In this document: positions 26,767 to 36,425 of the stretch, in pieces | Numbering within the stretch: position 1 is the first letter of the stretch | Layout: every line of letters starts with the position of its first letter | NCBI RefSeq assembly: GCF_026344005.1 | Contig: NZ_JAPKNH010000004.1 | Span: 124,001-188,000, forward strand | Direction of reading: 5' to 3' | Length of the DNA: 64,000 nucleotides | Source: Kaistia terrae | GTDB taxonomy: Bacteria > Pseudomonadota > Alphaproteobacteria > Rhizobiales > Kaistiaceae | The notes under the pieces: model-generated | Seen by the model: only the letters and a program-made list of their open reading frames with translations | What the model was told of the DNA's origin: nothing | The model's database searches: none | Translations under genes and position numbers: made by a program

Positions 26767-26813
26767 GCGCTGTCGTCCTCTTCTTGCCTCCTTGGCGGAG
26801 GTGAAGGGCCGAT

Positions 26814-27629
26814 CTAGCGCTCGCGCCAGCCGAGCTTGCTCTCGATGGCTTCGGAGGCATTGCGGACCGCGTTGCCGTAGAGATCGGGATTGGCAACGAC
26901 CTTGTGTTCCGGCAGCACGATCGAGATCGTCGCGACGCACGCGCCGGATGCATCGCATATCGGGGCGGCGACACAGGAGACGAGAAAATCCGTCTCGCTG
27001 ATCTGGATCGACAGCCGCTCCTTGAACGCCTGGCCGGCGAGTTCTGAAAGCGCGGCCGCGTCGGTCTTGGCCTTTTCGGTCGGCGAAGCCTTGGCGCTAC
27101 GCCGGAAGACGGCGATCCGCTCGGCGTCCGGCAAATGGCCGATCAGCAATCGGCCGGATGCTGTCCAGTTGAGCGGCACCCGGGTGCCGACCTCCGACAT
27201 GACGCGAAAATGACCGGGGCCGTCCGCCATGGCGAGGACAACCATGTGGTCGCCGTCGCGGCCGCAGATCTGCACGGTTTCGCCGATCTCGCGACCGAGC
27301 TCATGCATGACGTGGCTCGCTTCGCCGAGGAAATCGAGCGACCGGGCATAGACCAGGCCGTAGTGGTAGAGGCGCGGTCCGAGCCAGATGAGGCCTTCCG
27401 GCCGCCGCGAAAGCATGTCGCGCTCGACCAGCTCGTCGATGATGACATAAACGGTCGAGAGCGGCGCGCCGATCGCCTTGGCGATGGCGTAGCTGCCGGC
27501 CGGCTCGCCGGTGGTGTAGAGATGATCGAGGATCTGCAGGGCGCGATCCATGCCGCTGACACGCGAGCGACGCGGCGCCTTGGTGCTCTCCGCTTCAGGT
27601 TCGGCGAGGCTGCGTTGGATCGTCTTCAT
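26814..27629 (-). CDS. IclR-family regulator of module 3
   Basis: A 271-residue regulator with an N-terminal winged helix (SYAIAKAIGAPLSTVYVII) and an IclR effector domain containing the conserved SETDFLVSCVAAPICDASG segment near the C-terminus. It diverges from the M24 hydrolase gene, with the best copy of the 18-bp motif between them. It most likely binds the three motif copies in this module and so couples transport, deacylase, SDR, RidA and M24 expression. The effector is unknown. Confidence 0.92.
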   Translation of the reverse strand: MKTIQRSLAEPEAESTKAPRRSRVSGMDRALQILDHLYTTGEPAGSYAIAKAIGAPLSTVYVIIDELVERDMLSRRPEGLIWLGPRLYHYGLVYARSLDFLGEASHVMHELGREIGETVQICGRDGDHMVVLAMADGPGHFRVMSEVGTRVPLNWTASGRLLIGHLPDAERIAVFRRSAKASPTEKAKTDAAALSELAGQAFKERLSIQISETDFLVSCVAAPICDASGACVATISIVLPEHKVVANPDLYGNAVRNASEAIESKLGWRER

Positions 27630-27657
27630 CGCGGGCGGCCATTCTCTCTGAATGTGA

Positions 27658-27681
27658 TCTATTACATATATATGGAATAGA
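27658..27681. promoter_or_regulatory. Module 3 operator, most symmetric copy, between iclR and the M24 gene
   Basis: The core ATTACATATATATGGAAT (27661-27678) is flanked by TCT and AGA, giving a 24-bp near-perfect palindrome with one mismatched pair (A opposite G). It lies 29 bp upstream of the iclR start, which points to autoregulation. Confidence 0.7.
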
Positions 27682-27810
27682 TGCGGACGCTGCCGTCGTC
27701 AATGGAATCCGTTCTCGCCGGGAGAGGGACTGGCCAAGTTCATGGTCAACCCGTAAACCCAGGGGGCGTCGACGACCGATCGTCGGCTGTTTTCGACCTC
27801 GGAGAGACCC

Positions 27811-29067
27811 ATGTCCGACCTGGATCGCTCGCGCGCGCAGCGCCTGCTGAATGAACGCGGGCTGGATGCGCTGGTTCTGACCCAGCCGGAGAGCTTTTCC
27901 TATGCGACAGGATTGCCCGCCGGCGTCCCGGCGATGTGGAGACGGGCGGGCGGTGCAACGGCGCTGGTGCCAGCGGATGCGGGAGCCAGGATTGGCGCGG
28001 TCGTCGGAGAACTGAACGCCGATGTGCTGGCCCGGCGCGCGCCGGAGATCGATATCCGGACGCATCCGCTCTGGATCGATCTGGTCGACATCAGCGGGAT
28101 CGATACTGCTGGCCTCGATCCGGCGGCTCTGGTGACAGAAGCCTATCGTCGGGAGAATGGCGGCGAAGCCGTCTTCCCGCCTCGTCCGACGACGTTCTCC
28201 GCCAGCGGGGCCTTTGCGGTTCTCGGCGAGTTGCTACGCGAGCGTGGGCTCGCTCGGGCGCGGATCGGCATCGACCTCGAATTCATGCCGGCCGCTGATT
28301 TCGCCACGCTGCGGCGAGCCTTGCCCGATATCGACTGGGTGGATGCGTCCGAGGTCGTCCGCCGCCTTCGCGCGATAAAGTCGGCGCGCGAGCTTGATTG
28401 TGTCCGCCGTGCCTGCGCGCTGGCGGATGCCGGTTTTCATGCGCTGACCGCCGGAATTCGGCTTGGATCGACGCCGCAGGACATGACGCGTCTCTGGCGC
28501 GGAGGCGTTGCGGTCGCCGCTTCGGCGCGCGGCGAAGCCGGTTTGACGGGAATGTGGGACTACATGTCGGTCGGCTCAGATCCCTGGAGCGGCGGCGGAT
28601 CCGTGGTCCCTGGCGCGGTCCTCAAGGCCGATGTCGGCTGTATCGTCGAGGGCTACAATTCGGATACAGCGCGCAGCTATGTATTCGGCGAACCGGACCC
28701 GATCGCGCGCGACGTTCATGCCGCGCTGGAAGACGCGTTCGAGGCCGGATTGGCGGCGATCCGGCCGGGCGTCGCCATGCGCGAGGTATTCGAGGTGACG
28801 GCCGGGGCCATGCGCGCCGCCGGCTATCCCGGCTATCGGCGCGGTCACTACGGCCATTCGATCGGCGCCAGCGTCGGCTCCGAGGAATGGCCGTTTTTCG
28901 CGGCCGACAGCGATGTCATCCTCGAACCGGGCATGACGCTCGCCTTCGAGACGCCGTTCTATGGCAAGGGTATCGGCGCACTGACGATCGAGGATTCCCT
29001 GCTCGTCACCGACACCGGCATTGAGGTGTTCAACGCCTTGCCCCGTGGCCTTGTCCGCCTCGGCTAG
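27811..29067 (+). CDS. M24-family metallohydrolase (Xaa-Pro peptidase/ectoine hydrolase type)
   Basis: A 418-residue creatinase-fold enzyme. All five metal ligands of the M24 family are visible: Asp274, Asp285, His349 (GHYGHSIG), Glu380 (AFETPFYGKG) and Glu394 (LTIEDSLLV). The N-terminal domain (RAQRLLNERGLDALVLTQPE) is complete. The family includes aminopeptidase P, creatinase and DoeA/EutD ectoine hydrolase. With a DoeB-like deacylase in the same module, a ring-opening or amide-cleaving DoeA-like role is attractive. GGAGAG precedes the ATG. It shares the final four bases (CTAG) with the convergent flavin reductase gene. Confidence 0.9.
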   Translation: MSDLDRSRAQRLLNERGLDALVLTQPESFSYATGLPAGVPAMWRRAGGATALVPADAGARIGAVVGELNADVLARRAPEIDIRTHPLWIDLVDISGIDTAGLDPAALVTEAYRRENGGEAVFPPRPTTFSASGAFAVLGELLRERGLARARIGIDLEFMPAADFATLRRALPDIDWVDASEVVRRLRAIKSARELDCVRRACALADAGFHALTAGIRLGSTPQDMTRLWRGGVAVAASARGEAGLTGMWDYMSVGSDPWSGGGSVVPGAVLKADVGCIVEGYNSDTARSYVFGEPDPIARDVHAALEDAFEAGLAAIRPGVAMREVFEVTAGAMRAAGYPGYRRGHYGHSIGASVGSEEWPFFAADSDVILEPGMTLAFETPFYGKGIGALTIEDSLLVTDTGIEVFNALPRGLVRLG

Positions 29068-29636
29068 GCGTCGCGCGGCAGCACCGAGGTGACGCGCGCG
29101 ATGAAGATGTGGAACGCCTCCATGTAGTCGCGCAAGAACGTCTCGGTCGATGGGTCCGTGACTTCGCCCTGGTCGTCGATCAGGCCCGGCTTGAACTGGA
29201 TGTAGGCCTCCGGCGCGTTCATCTGCGGCGCATTGCAGAAGGAGAGCACGCTGCGCAGGCTCTGCTGGGCCACTGCGGTACCGATCGCGCCGGGCGAGGT
29301 GCCGATGACGGCGGACGGTTTTCGGGCAAAGGAGTTGGTGCCATAGGGGCGGCTCGCCCAGTCGATGGCGTTCTTCAGCCCGCCGGGGATCGAGCGATTG
29401 TATTCCGGCGTCACGAATAGCAGCGCGTCGGCCTCGGCAATGGCCGCCTTGAACGCCTTGGCGACAGGTGGATAGTCCGCGTCATAGTCGTAGCTGTAAA
29501 GCGGCAGGTCCTTGAACGAGATTTCGCTGAACTTGAGATTTTCCGGCGATAGCTTGATCAATGCGGTTGCGAGCTTGCGATTGATCGAGGCCTTGGCGAG
29601 GCTGCCGATGAAGTAGCCGACCTTGTACGTTTTCAT
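29064..29636 (-). CDS. NADPH-dependent FMN reductase-family protein
   Basis: A 190-residue flavodoxin-like reductase. The FMN phosphate loop is GSLAKASINRKLA near the N-terminus, and TPEYNRSIPGGLKNAIDW is the second family signature. Members reduce quinones, azo compounds or chromate. The start at MKTYKVGYF is preferred to an ATG ten codons earlier. The stop codon overlaps the M24 stop on the other strand. It seems to stand alone; a 162-bp gap separates it from gntR. Confidence 0.9.
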   Translation of the reverse strand: MKTYKVGYFIGSLAKASINRKLATALIKLSPENLKFSEISFKDLPLYSYDYDADYPPVAKAFKAAIAEADALLFVTPEYNRSIPGGLKNAIDWASRPYGTNSFARKPSAVIGTSPGAIGTAVAQQSLRSVLSFCNAPQMNAPEAYIQFKPGLIDDQGEVTDPSTETFLRDYMEAFHIFIARVTSVLPRDA

Positions 29637-29798
29637 GATCCATCCACGCTGTGCGCTGCGCCACATCGTGATGCGGAATGCACCACCTGCTGCTAGAGAG
29701 CGCTTTCGGCGGCTGTTTCAAGACGCGGTACGGATACGGGTCGTTTTCAAGCGAAGTGGGTAGCTTTTCGCGAGCAGAAGAAGCGACCAGGCAAGGCT

Positions 29799-30587
29799 CT
29801 AGGCTCCGATCGACTGGTCCAGATGGATTTCGCCCTCGAAACGCTGGATGCGCGAGGGCTCCGGCTGGTTCGAGGCGGAGAAATATTCCGCATAGCGTTC
29901 CTGCACCGCACCCAGCACGGAGAAGATGCGCCGGAGATGGAAGCGCATCGCCTCTTCCGCTGCGTGGAGATCGCCGCTCTCGATCGCCGCGACGATGGTG
30001 CGGTGCTGGTCGATGACGATCGCCATGCTGTCCATGCGCGGGAAGCTCAGATAGCGGAAACGGTCCATGTGCAGCTTGGCGGCGCTGATATCCGCCCAGA
30101 TGCCGGGGAAGCCGGCATAGGCTGCGATCTGCTGGTGGAACAGCTCGTCCGAGCGAAAGAAGCGCTGGTCGTCCGAGATCGAAAGCAGCGTGTCCTGCAA
30201 CGCCAGCTCGTCCTTGAGCTTCTGAACGAGTTCGTCGCGCTGCGGGCTTTCGATGGCGCGGGCGATCAGACCCACTTCCAGTGCTTCTCGCAAAAACTGC
30301 GATTTTCGCAGATTGGCCAGCCGCAAGGGCGCGACCACGCTGCCACGCTGGGCGTAGATGTCGATCAGGCCGAGGCTGGCGAGACGGGCCAGCGCCTCGC
30401 GCACCGGGGTGCGGCTGACGCCCAGCGCCTCCGACATGCCCTTTTCAGAAATCAGCTCGAACGGCTTCAGCCGGAAGCTCATGATTTCGTCGAGCAGGAT
30501 GTCGAAGGTTCGCTGCGCAACCGAACCCGCGGCGCTCATCTCGGGATAGAAGGCAGAACTGGTGCGGGCCACGCGATCTCGCGCCAT
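29799..30587 (-). CDS. GntR-family regulator, FCD subfamily (hexuronate module)
   Basis: A 262-residue regulator with winged helix at about residues 22-85 (SEKGMSEALGVSRTPVREAL) and an FCD effector domain (DELFHQQIAAYAG, QHRTIVAAIESGD, RFHLRRIF supply likely metal-binding residues). The ATG at 30587, with AGGAAACC upstream, is chosen; the open frame to 31112 is only a shadow of the permease gene. It is the last gene of the leftward operon, 11 bp after a permease. It is the natural candidate to bind the CTACCATGGTAG sites at 35723 and 38701, as UxuR/ExuR relatives do for uronate genes. Confidence 0.9.
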   Translation of the reverse strand: MARDRVARTSSAFYPEMSAAGSVAQRTFDILLDEIMSFRLKPFELISEKGMSEALGVSRTPVREALARLASLGLIDIYAQRGSVVAPLRLANLRKSQFLREALEVGLIARAIESPQRDELVQKLKDELALQDTLLSISDDQRFFRSDELFHQQIAAYAGFPGIWADISAAKLHMDRFRYLSFPRMDSMAIVIDQHRTIVAAIESGDLHAAEEAMRFHLRRIFSVLGAVQERYAEYFSASNQPEPSRIQRFEGEIHLDQSIGA

Positions 30588-30598
30588 TTCCAGGTTTC

Positions 30599-31489
30599 CT
30601 ACAGGCTTTGCAGTTTCAGACCATTCATGAAGTACTTGCGCAGCAGCAGGAACAGCAAAACGCTGGGCAGGCTGGCGAGCAAGGTCGCCGTCATCACGAC
30701 ATTGGGCGTGGTGTTGGCGTAACTGCCTTGTAGCACCATCAGCCCGTTCATGAGCGAGCGCGCATCCTCGCGATTGGTCAGTACCATCGAAAAGATCAGG
30801 TCGTTCCAGATCCAGGTGAACTGGATCAGGAACAGGGTCGCCATCGGGGCCCAGCAATTCGGCAGGACGATCGAGCGGAAGATGCGGAATTCCGAACAAC
30901 CGTCGATGCGCGCCGCCTCGTCCATTTCGCGCGGCAGGCCGGCCATGTAGTTGCGCAGCACCAGTACCGGGAAGGGGATGCAGACCGCCGTGTAGAACAG
31001 CATCATGCCAAGGCGCGAATTGGTCAGGCCGAGCTTGTTGTAGCCCATGAAAAGCGGGATCAGGTACATCTGCAACGGGAAGATCGTGCCGGAAAAGATC
31101 AGCATGAACCAAAAGCCTTTGCCGCGAAAATCGATCCGCGTCAGCCCGTAGGACGCCAGCGCTGCGATGAAAATCGCCGCCGCGCCGCCGACGAGGCCAT
31201 AGAGCAGCGAATTGAGCATGCCCGAGCCCATCTTCGCCTTCGACCAGGCCTCGGTGATGTTCTCTATGACAGGCGCGAACGAAGTGGGCAGGGCAAGCGG
31301 GCTGCCCATGCCGTATTCGGCATTCGATTTGAAGATCGAGATGGCGAGATAATAGAACGGCGTCAGCCAGGCCAGCGCCAGGATGGCGGTGACGGAGAAC
31401 ATCACGATGCGCTGGATGCGGGCCTGGTCGTTGCGCCGGGCGATGGCGTCGAAATCGAGGCTGGCGAGGTCGAAGGTGGTTACGGACAT
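30599..31489 (-). CDS. Sugar ABC transporter permease, MalG-type (CUT1 system 4)
   Basis: A 296-residue channel subunit with EAA loop EAARIDGCSEFRIF, then IVLPNCWAP. The N-terminus has about 25 cytoplasmic residues before the first membrane segment (IVMFSVTAILALAWL). It lies 10 bp after the partner permease, and gntR follows directly. Confidence 0.92.
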   Translation of the reverse strand: MSVTTFDLASLDFDAIARRNDQARIQRIVMFSVTAILALAWLTPFYYLAISIFKSNAEYGMGSPLALPTSFAPVIENITEAWSKAKMGSGMLNSLLYGLVGGAAAIFIAALASYGLTRIDFRGKGFWFMLIFSGTIFPLQMYLIPLFMGYNKLGLTNSRLGMMLFYTAVCIPFPVLVLRNYMAGLPREMDEAARIDGCSEFRIFRSIVLPNCWAPMATLFLIQFTWIWNDLIFSMVLTNREDARSLMNGLMVLQGSYANTTPNVVMTATLLASLPSVLLFLLLRKYFMNGLKLQSL

Positions 31490-31499
31490 TTCTTGACCC

Positions 31500-32447
31500 T
31501 CAGCGCTTGTCGAGACGGTGCTGGAGCGCGCCGAGCGACCAGGAAATGCTCATCGCGATGACGCCGAGCACGACGGCGATGGCCGAGCCATAGGCCCAGT
31601 ACCCGGCGCGGAAGGACTCCCAATACTGGTTGACCGAGAGCGTCAGCGTTGAGCGGTTGGGGAAGTCGCGGCCCATCACCCAGACGAGATCGAACGAGGT
31701 GAAGCCGGCCAGTACGGAAACGGTCGTGACCATGATCAGGGTCGGCATCAGCAGCGGCAGCACGATGTGGCGGAAGATCTGGCTGCGCGAGGCGCCGTCG
31801 ACCTTGGCGGCTTCCATCGGTTCGCTGGGCAGCGCGTTGAGGCCGATCAGCAGCAGCACCATCATCAGGCCGACCTGCTGCCAGATATGGGTGACGATCA
31901 TTGCCGGAGTCGCCAAGTGGCTCTCATAGAGCCAGCGATTGGCGAGATCGCCGAGACCGACGGCGCGCAGGCCGGAATTGATGATGCCCTCATTGGCATA
32001 GACGTAATACCAGACGACGCCGACCGCGGTGGCCGAGAACATGCGCGGCAGGAAGAAGATCGACTTGAACGTCTCCTCACCCTTGACCCCGCGCACCAGC
32101 ATGGCGAGCGAAAGGCCGATGGTGGCCGGCAGCACGAAGGACACGCCGACCCAGATCAGCGTATTCCACGTCGCATCGTAGAATTTCGGGTTGGAGGCCA
32201 GGCGCTGGTAATTGGCCAGGCCCGCGAACTGGTTCAGGCCGGAGAACTTGGCCCACTGCGTCAGCGACGCATAAAGATTGAAGAATACCGGCAGCAACAG
32301 GAAGATCGCGACGAAGCCGATCGCCGGCGCCATGAAGGCGAGCGCCGTCCAAAGCCGCTTTCGCGCGCGCCGATTTTCCGCCGCGATCATCGCGTCGATC
32401 GATGGCGCGCCGGGCGGCAGGGCAAAGGCTTGTTGTTGCTGCTTCAT
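31500..32447 (-). CDS. Sugar ABC transporter permease, MalF-type (CUT1 system 4)
   Basis: A 315-residue channel subunit. The EAA loop reads EAAKVDGASRSQIF, then IVLPLLMP. A long cytoplasmic N-terminus (MKQQQQAFALPPGAPS) precedes the first membrane segment. It lies downstream of the receptor gene with a hairpin between. Confidence 0.92.
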   Translation of the reverse strand: MKQQQQAFALPPGAPSIDAMIAAENRRARKRLWTALAFMAPAIGFVAIFLLLPVFFNLYASLTQWAKFSGLNQFAGLANYQRLASNPKFYDATWNTLIWVGVSFVLPATIGLSLAMLVRGVKGEETFKSIFFLPRMFSATAVGVVWYYVYANEGIINSGLRAVGLGDLANRWLYESHLATPAMIVTHIWQQVGLMMVLLLIGLNALPSEPMEAAKVDGASRSQIFRHIVLPLLMPTLIMVTTVSVLAGFTSFDLVWVMGRDFPNRSTLTLSVNQYWESFRAGYWAYGSAIAVVLGVIAMSISWSLGALQHRLDKR

Positions 32448-32468
32448 GTCTCGTTTCCCGCTTTGGCG

Positions 32469-32499
32469 CCGGCAGGGCCGCGAGATGCGGTCCTGCCGG
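32469..32499 (-). terminator. Intercistronic hairpin after the system 4 binding-protein gene
   Basis: A 13-bp stem with one mismatch (CCGGCAGGGCCGC at 32469-32481 against 32487-32499) and a 5-nt loop lies between receptor and permease genes. There is no T tract. It probably stabilises the receptor mRNA. Confidence 0.5.
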
Positions 32500-32519
32500 A
32501 AGGTCTGGTTGGGTCCGGA

Positions 32520-33758
32520 TTACTGCTTGCTGGCCCAGTATTGCGAGGCGATGGCTTCGATGTTTGCCATGGCCTTCTGCGCCTGCTCTTCCGACGGATT
32601 GGTCATGAAGCGGTTGAACTCCTCGACGGCCGGCAACACGATCTCGGAAGGCGAGGCCTCCCAATAGCGGGTGACGGACGTGTACTTGCCGTCCGCTGCG
32701 ATCTTGGCGAGCTCGGCAATGATCGGGTTCGGCGTCTTGGCCTTGAGGTTGCCCGCATAGAGGCCCGGGTCGGTCGCCCAGCTGTTCATGGCGTTTTCGC
32801 TCATATACCAGTCGGTAAACTTGACCACGTCCGGGTTTTCCATGCCGGCCTTGGTGATGACGATCGGCGCGCCCTCGACGATGACGGCGTTGGGCAGGGA
32901 CGGGTCGACATTCGGCATGATGAAGGCGCCGAAATCGGTGCCGGCCTTCACGCCGCCCTTTTCGACAAGGCCGATGACCCAGTCGCCGAACAGGTACATG
33001 CCGGCCTTGCCGCGTGCGAAATCAAGCGGCTCTTCCTGGCTCGTCGCGTCGGTGAAATAGCCCTTCTGGTAGAAATCGGTCCAGATCTTGAAGACGTTCT
33101 GGACCGGCTCGTCGGTATATTTGAGCTTGCCCTGGTTCAGCGCGGCATAGGCTTCCGGATTGGTGCGGAGCAGAAGCTCCTGGAACCAGACGAAGCCGCG
33201 CCAGCCATCCTGGATGGTGGCGTTGAACGGGGTGGTGCCGGCTGCCTTCAGCTTGTCGGCGGCGGCGATCAGCTCTTCCCAGGTCGCCGGGGCCTTGGCG
33301 ATGCCGGCCTTTTCGAACAGCGCCTTGTTGTAGAGCACCACCCAGCGGTTCAGGCCGGTCGGCATGCCGTAGATGTGGCCATCGACGGTGAAGGGCGCGG
33401 CGCTCGAGGCGTCATATTCGCCGGAGGCGATCTTTTTGGCCCAGAGATCATCCAGGGGCGCAAGCTGGCCGCTGTCGACGATTTCCTTGAGCTTGGTGCC
33501 GTTCCACCAGGTGAAGGCCTGCGGCGCGTCGCCGGACATTAGGCTCGACTGGATATAGGCCTGGAACTGATCAGTGGCGTAGGCGCTGAAGTTCAGGTCG
33601 ATGCCGTCCTTCTTCGCCGTTGCCGTCAGCCCGTCCCAGCCGGACTGATAGAACGGCTTGTCGTGGAACACGGTGACGGGATCCGCCGAAGCGGCCGCCG
33701 TCGTGAACGTAACGCCCAGGGCCACAGCGGCCAGGAGCTTCGACAATTTCTTCTGCAT
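32520..33758 (-). CDS. Extracellular sugar-binding protein (CUT1 system 4)
   Basis: Periplasmic receptor of 412 residues. The signal peptide MQKKLSKLLAAVALG... is cleaved after AAASA near residue 25, leaving DPVTVFHDK. The mature region has family-1 features (TWWNGTKLKEIVDSG, GMPTGLNRWVVLYNK, DFARGKAGMYLFGDW). It lies 38 bp after the ATPase gene. Neighbouring enzymes suggest a hexuronate or uronate-containing oligosaccharide as ligand. Confidence 0.93.
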   Translation of the reverse strand: MQKKLSKLLAAVALGVTFTTAAASADPVTVFHDKPFYQSGWDGLTATAKKDGIDLNFSAYATDQFQAYIQSSLMSGDAPQAFTWWNGTKLKEIVDSGQLAPLDDLWAKKIASGEYDASSAAPFTVDGHIYGMPTGLNRWVVLYNKALFEKAGIAKAPATWEELIAAADKLKAAGTTPFNATIQDGWRGFVWFQELLLRTNPEAYAALNQGKLKYTDEPVQNVFKIWTDFYQKGYFTDATSQEEPLDFARGKAGMYLFGDWVIGLVEKGGVKAGTDFGAFIMPNVDPSLPNAVIVEGAPIVITKAGMENPDVVKFTDWYMSENAMNSWATDPGLYAGNLKAKTPNPIIAELAKIAADGKYTSVTRYWEASPSEIVLPAVEEFNRFMTNPSEEQAQKAMANIEAIASQYWASKQ

Positions 33759-33796
33759 GGCTCTCTCCTCCAGAGTTTTTGCGGTTTTGGTTCTGC

Positions 33797-34900
<1,104 letters not shown>

Positions 34901-34904
34901 GTGC

Positions 34905-35690
34905 TTACTCCTTGCGCGGCGAGCCGCCGATCCGCGACAGCAGGCCGCCATCGACGCGGACGACCTCACCTGTCACGAAGGACGCGGCTTTTGAGCCGAG
35001 GAAGGCGACGACCTCGGCGATTTCCTCGGGCTCGGCGGTGCGGCCGAGCGGGTGCATGTCATCCAGCGTGCGCCAGATGGCGGCCGGGTTTTCGTTGAGG
35101 GCGACGGCGTCGCGCAGCATCGGCGTGTTGACCGCGCCGGGCGCCACCGCGTTGATGCGGACGCCGAGCGGCGCATAGTCTACCGCCATGGATTTGGTCA
35201 TGCCGATCAGGCCGTGCTTGGCAACGGAATAGGCGAGCACGCCTTCCTGGCTTGCCAGCCCCTGCGCCGACGACATCAGCACGATGGCGCCGTGGCTCTC
35301 GCGCAGCATCGGCATGCAGGCCTGCGAGATCAGGTAGGCGGCCTTGAGGTTGACGTTCATCACCTCGTCCCAGAGCGCTTCATCCGTCGTCTCGACCGTG
35401 CCGTAGCGCTGAATGCCGGCATTGTGGGAAAGCAGGTCCAGCCCGCCGAATTCCTGCTGGGCGATGGCGGCGGCCTGGATGCATGACGAGCGGTCGGCGA
35501 CCGAGCCAACCACCGCATGGACATCGCAGCCCCCAGCGCGCAATTCGTCAGCGAGTGCGCGAAGTGGCTCGGCGGCGAGGTCGAACAGGACCATGGATGC
35601 GTTGTCGCGCGCGAGCCTTTCAGCGACTGCGCGGCCAATGCCCATGGCGGCGCCTGTGACCAGCGCGCGTTGTGCCTGTGCTGCCGCCAT
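34905..35690 (-). CDS. Short-chain dehydrogenase of the hexuronate module
   Basis: A 261-residue classical SDR with TGAAMGIG at residues 12-19, NAG (HNAGIQRYG) and the catalytic Tyr-x3-Lys in LAYSVAKHG. Head gene of the operon SDR, ATPase, receptor, two permeases, gntR. A CTACCATGGTAG palindrome lies 33 bp upstream. Since UxuA needs mannonate and no UxuB-type fructuronate reductase lies in the window, this SDR is a candidate for that step. That assignment is inference. Confidence 0.87.
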   Translation of the reverse strand: MAAAQAQRALVTGAAMGIGRAVAERLARDNASMVLFDLAAEPLRALADELRAGGCDVHAVVGSVADRSSCIQAAAIAQQEFGGLDLLSHNAGIQRYGTVETTDEALWDEVMNVNLKAAYLISQACMPMLRESHGAIVLMSSAQGLASQEGVLAYSVAKHGLIGMTKSMAVDYAPLGVRINAVAPGAVNTPMLRDAVALNENPAAIWRTLDDMHPLGRTAEPEEIAEVVAFLGSKAASFVTGEVVRVDGGLLSRIGGSPRKE

Positions 35691-35722
35691 GCGGCTTCTC
35701 CCTCAATGGTACTGCCATATGA

Positions 35723-35734
35723 CTACCATGGTAG
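35723..35734. promoter_or_regulatory. UxuR/GntR-type operator candidate before the SDR-transporter operon
   Basis: CTACCATGGTAG is a perfect 12-bp palindrome, embedded in GACTACCATGGTAGCC. The same 12 bp occur at 38701-38712. The TGGT/ACCA arms resemble FadR/UxuR-type operators. ATGG-5 nt-CCAT nearby (35706-35718) may be a second half-site pair. Confidence 0.65.
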
Positions 35735-35795
35735 CCATCGGCGCGGTTTTCGGCGTAGAGCGGGCCGGCCATCGCTGGCCGGCCGAATGTCGTGT

Positions 35796-36425
35796 TTAGC
35801 GGCGACCTTCGCGCATCGCGGCGAGTGAGGCGGCCATGCGGTCGCGGGCACTTGTCGTCGAGCCCTCGGCATACATCCAGGAGCCGCCGACCGAGGTGAT
35901 GTTCTTGAGCCTGGCGTAGCCGGCCAGATGTGAAAGCTGGATCTTGCCACTCGGCATGAAGGTGGCGGTCGTGAAGATGTTGGCGAAATCGGCCAGCACC
36001 ACCGTGCCGCCAGCGGGCTCGGACGGATAGAATTTCAGCAGGTCGAAGCCGGCAGCCTGCGCTGCCATCACCTCGCTCGCCGTCTGCACGCCGGGCACCA
36101 GCGTGATCGGCCCCCTCTTGGCGTGGGCGCAGACCGAAGGCAGGAAGCCGGGGCTGATACCAAACTGCGCGCCGGCGTTGACGGCGGCATCATAGTGGGC
36201 GTCGGTGAGGATCGTACCGGCGCCGACAAGCAGTTCCGGGAACTCGCGGCGGCAGGCTTCGATCGCCGAAAGCGCTGCGTCGCTGCGCATGACGATCTCG
36301 ATCGCCTCGGCACCGCCCTCGGCGAGCTCTGCCACCAGAGACAGCACGAAATCGACCGAGCGCGGCTGCACGATCGGCATGATCGCGGCCTGGCGCAGCT
36401 TCGGTTCGAGGATATCCGGGGTCAT
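35796..36425 (-). CDS. 2-dehydro-3-deoxy-phosphogluconate (KDPG) aldolase family protein
   Basis: A 209-residue class I aldolase that cleaves KDPG to pyruvate and glyceraldehyde 3-phosphate. The Schiff-base Lys is Lys131 in DLLKFYPSEPAGG; Glu43 and Arg47 (AIEIVMR) and PGVQTASEV are the other expected sites. The ATG at 36425 overlaps the kinase stop as ATGA; an upstream frame to 36503 is rejected. A KDPGal aldolase (DgoA) is the alternative, but the neighbours UxuA and KDG kinase favour KDPG. Confidence 0.92.
   Translation of the reverse strand: MTPDILEPKLRQAAIMPIVQPRSVDFVLSLVAELAEGGAEAIEIVMRSDAALSAIEACRREFPELLVGAGTILTDAHYDAAVNAGAQFGISPGFLPSVCAHAKRGPITLVPGVQTASEVMAAQAAGFDLLKFYPSEPAGGTVVLADFANIFTTATFMPSGKIQLSHLAGYARLKNITSVGGSWMYAEGSTTSARDRMAASLAAMREGRR

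Noticed and set aside
30588-31112. N-terminal extension of the gntR reading frame into the permease gene
   Set aside because: The extra residues are an out-of-frame reading of the permease. The ATG at 30587 has a good ribosome-binding site and starts a normal GntR protein.
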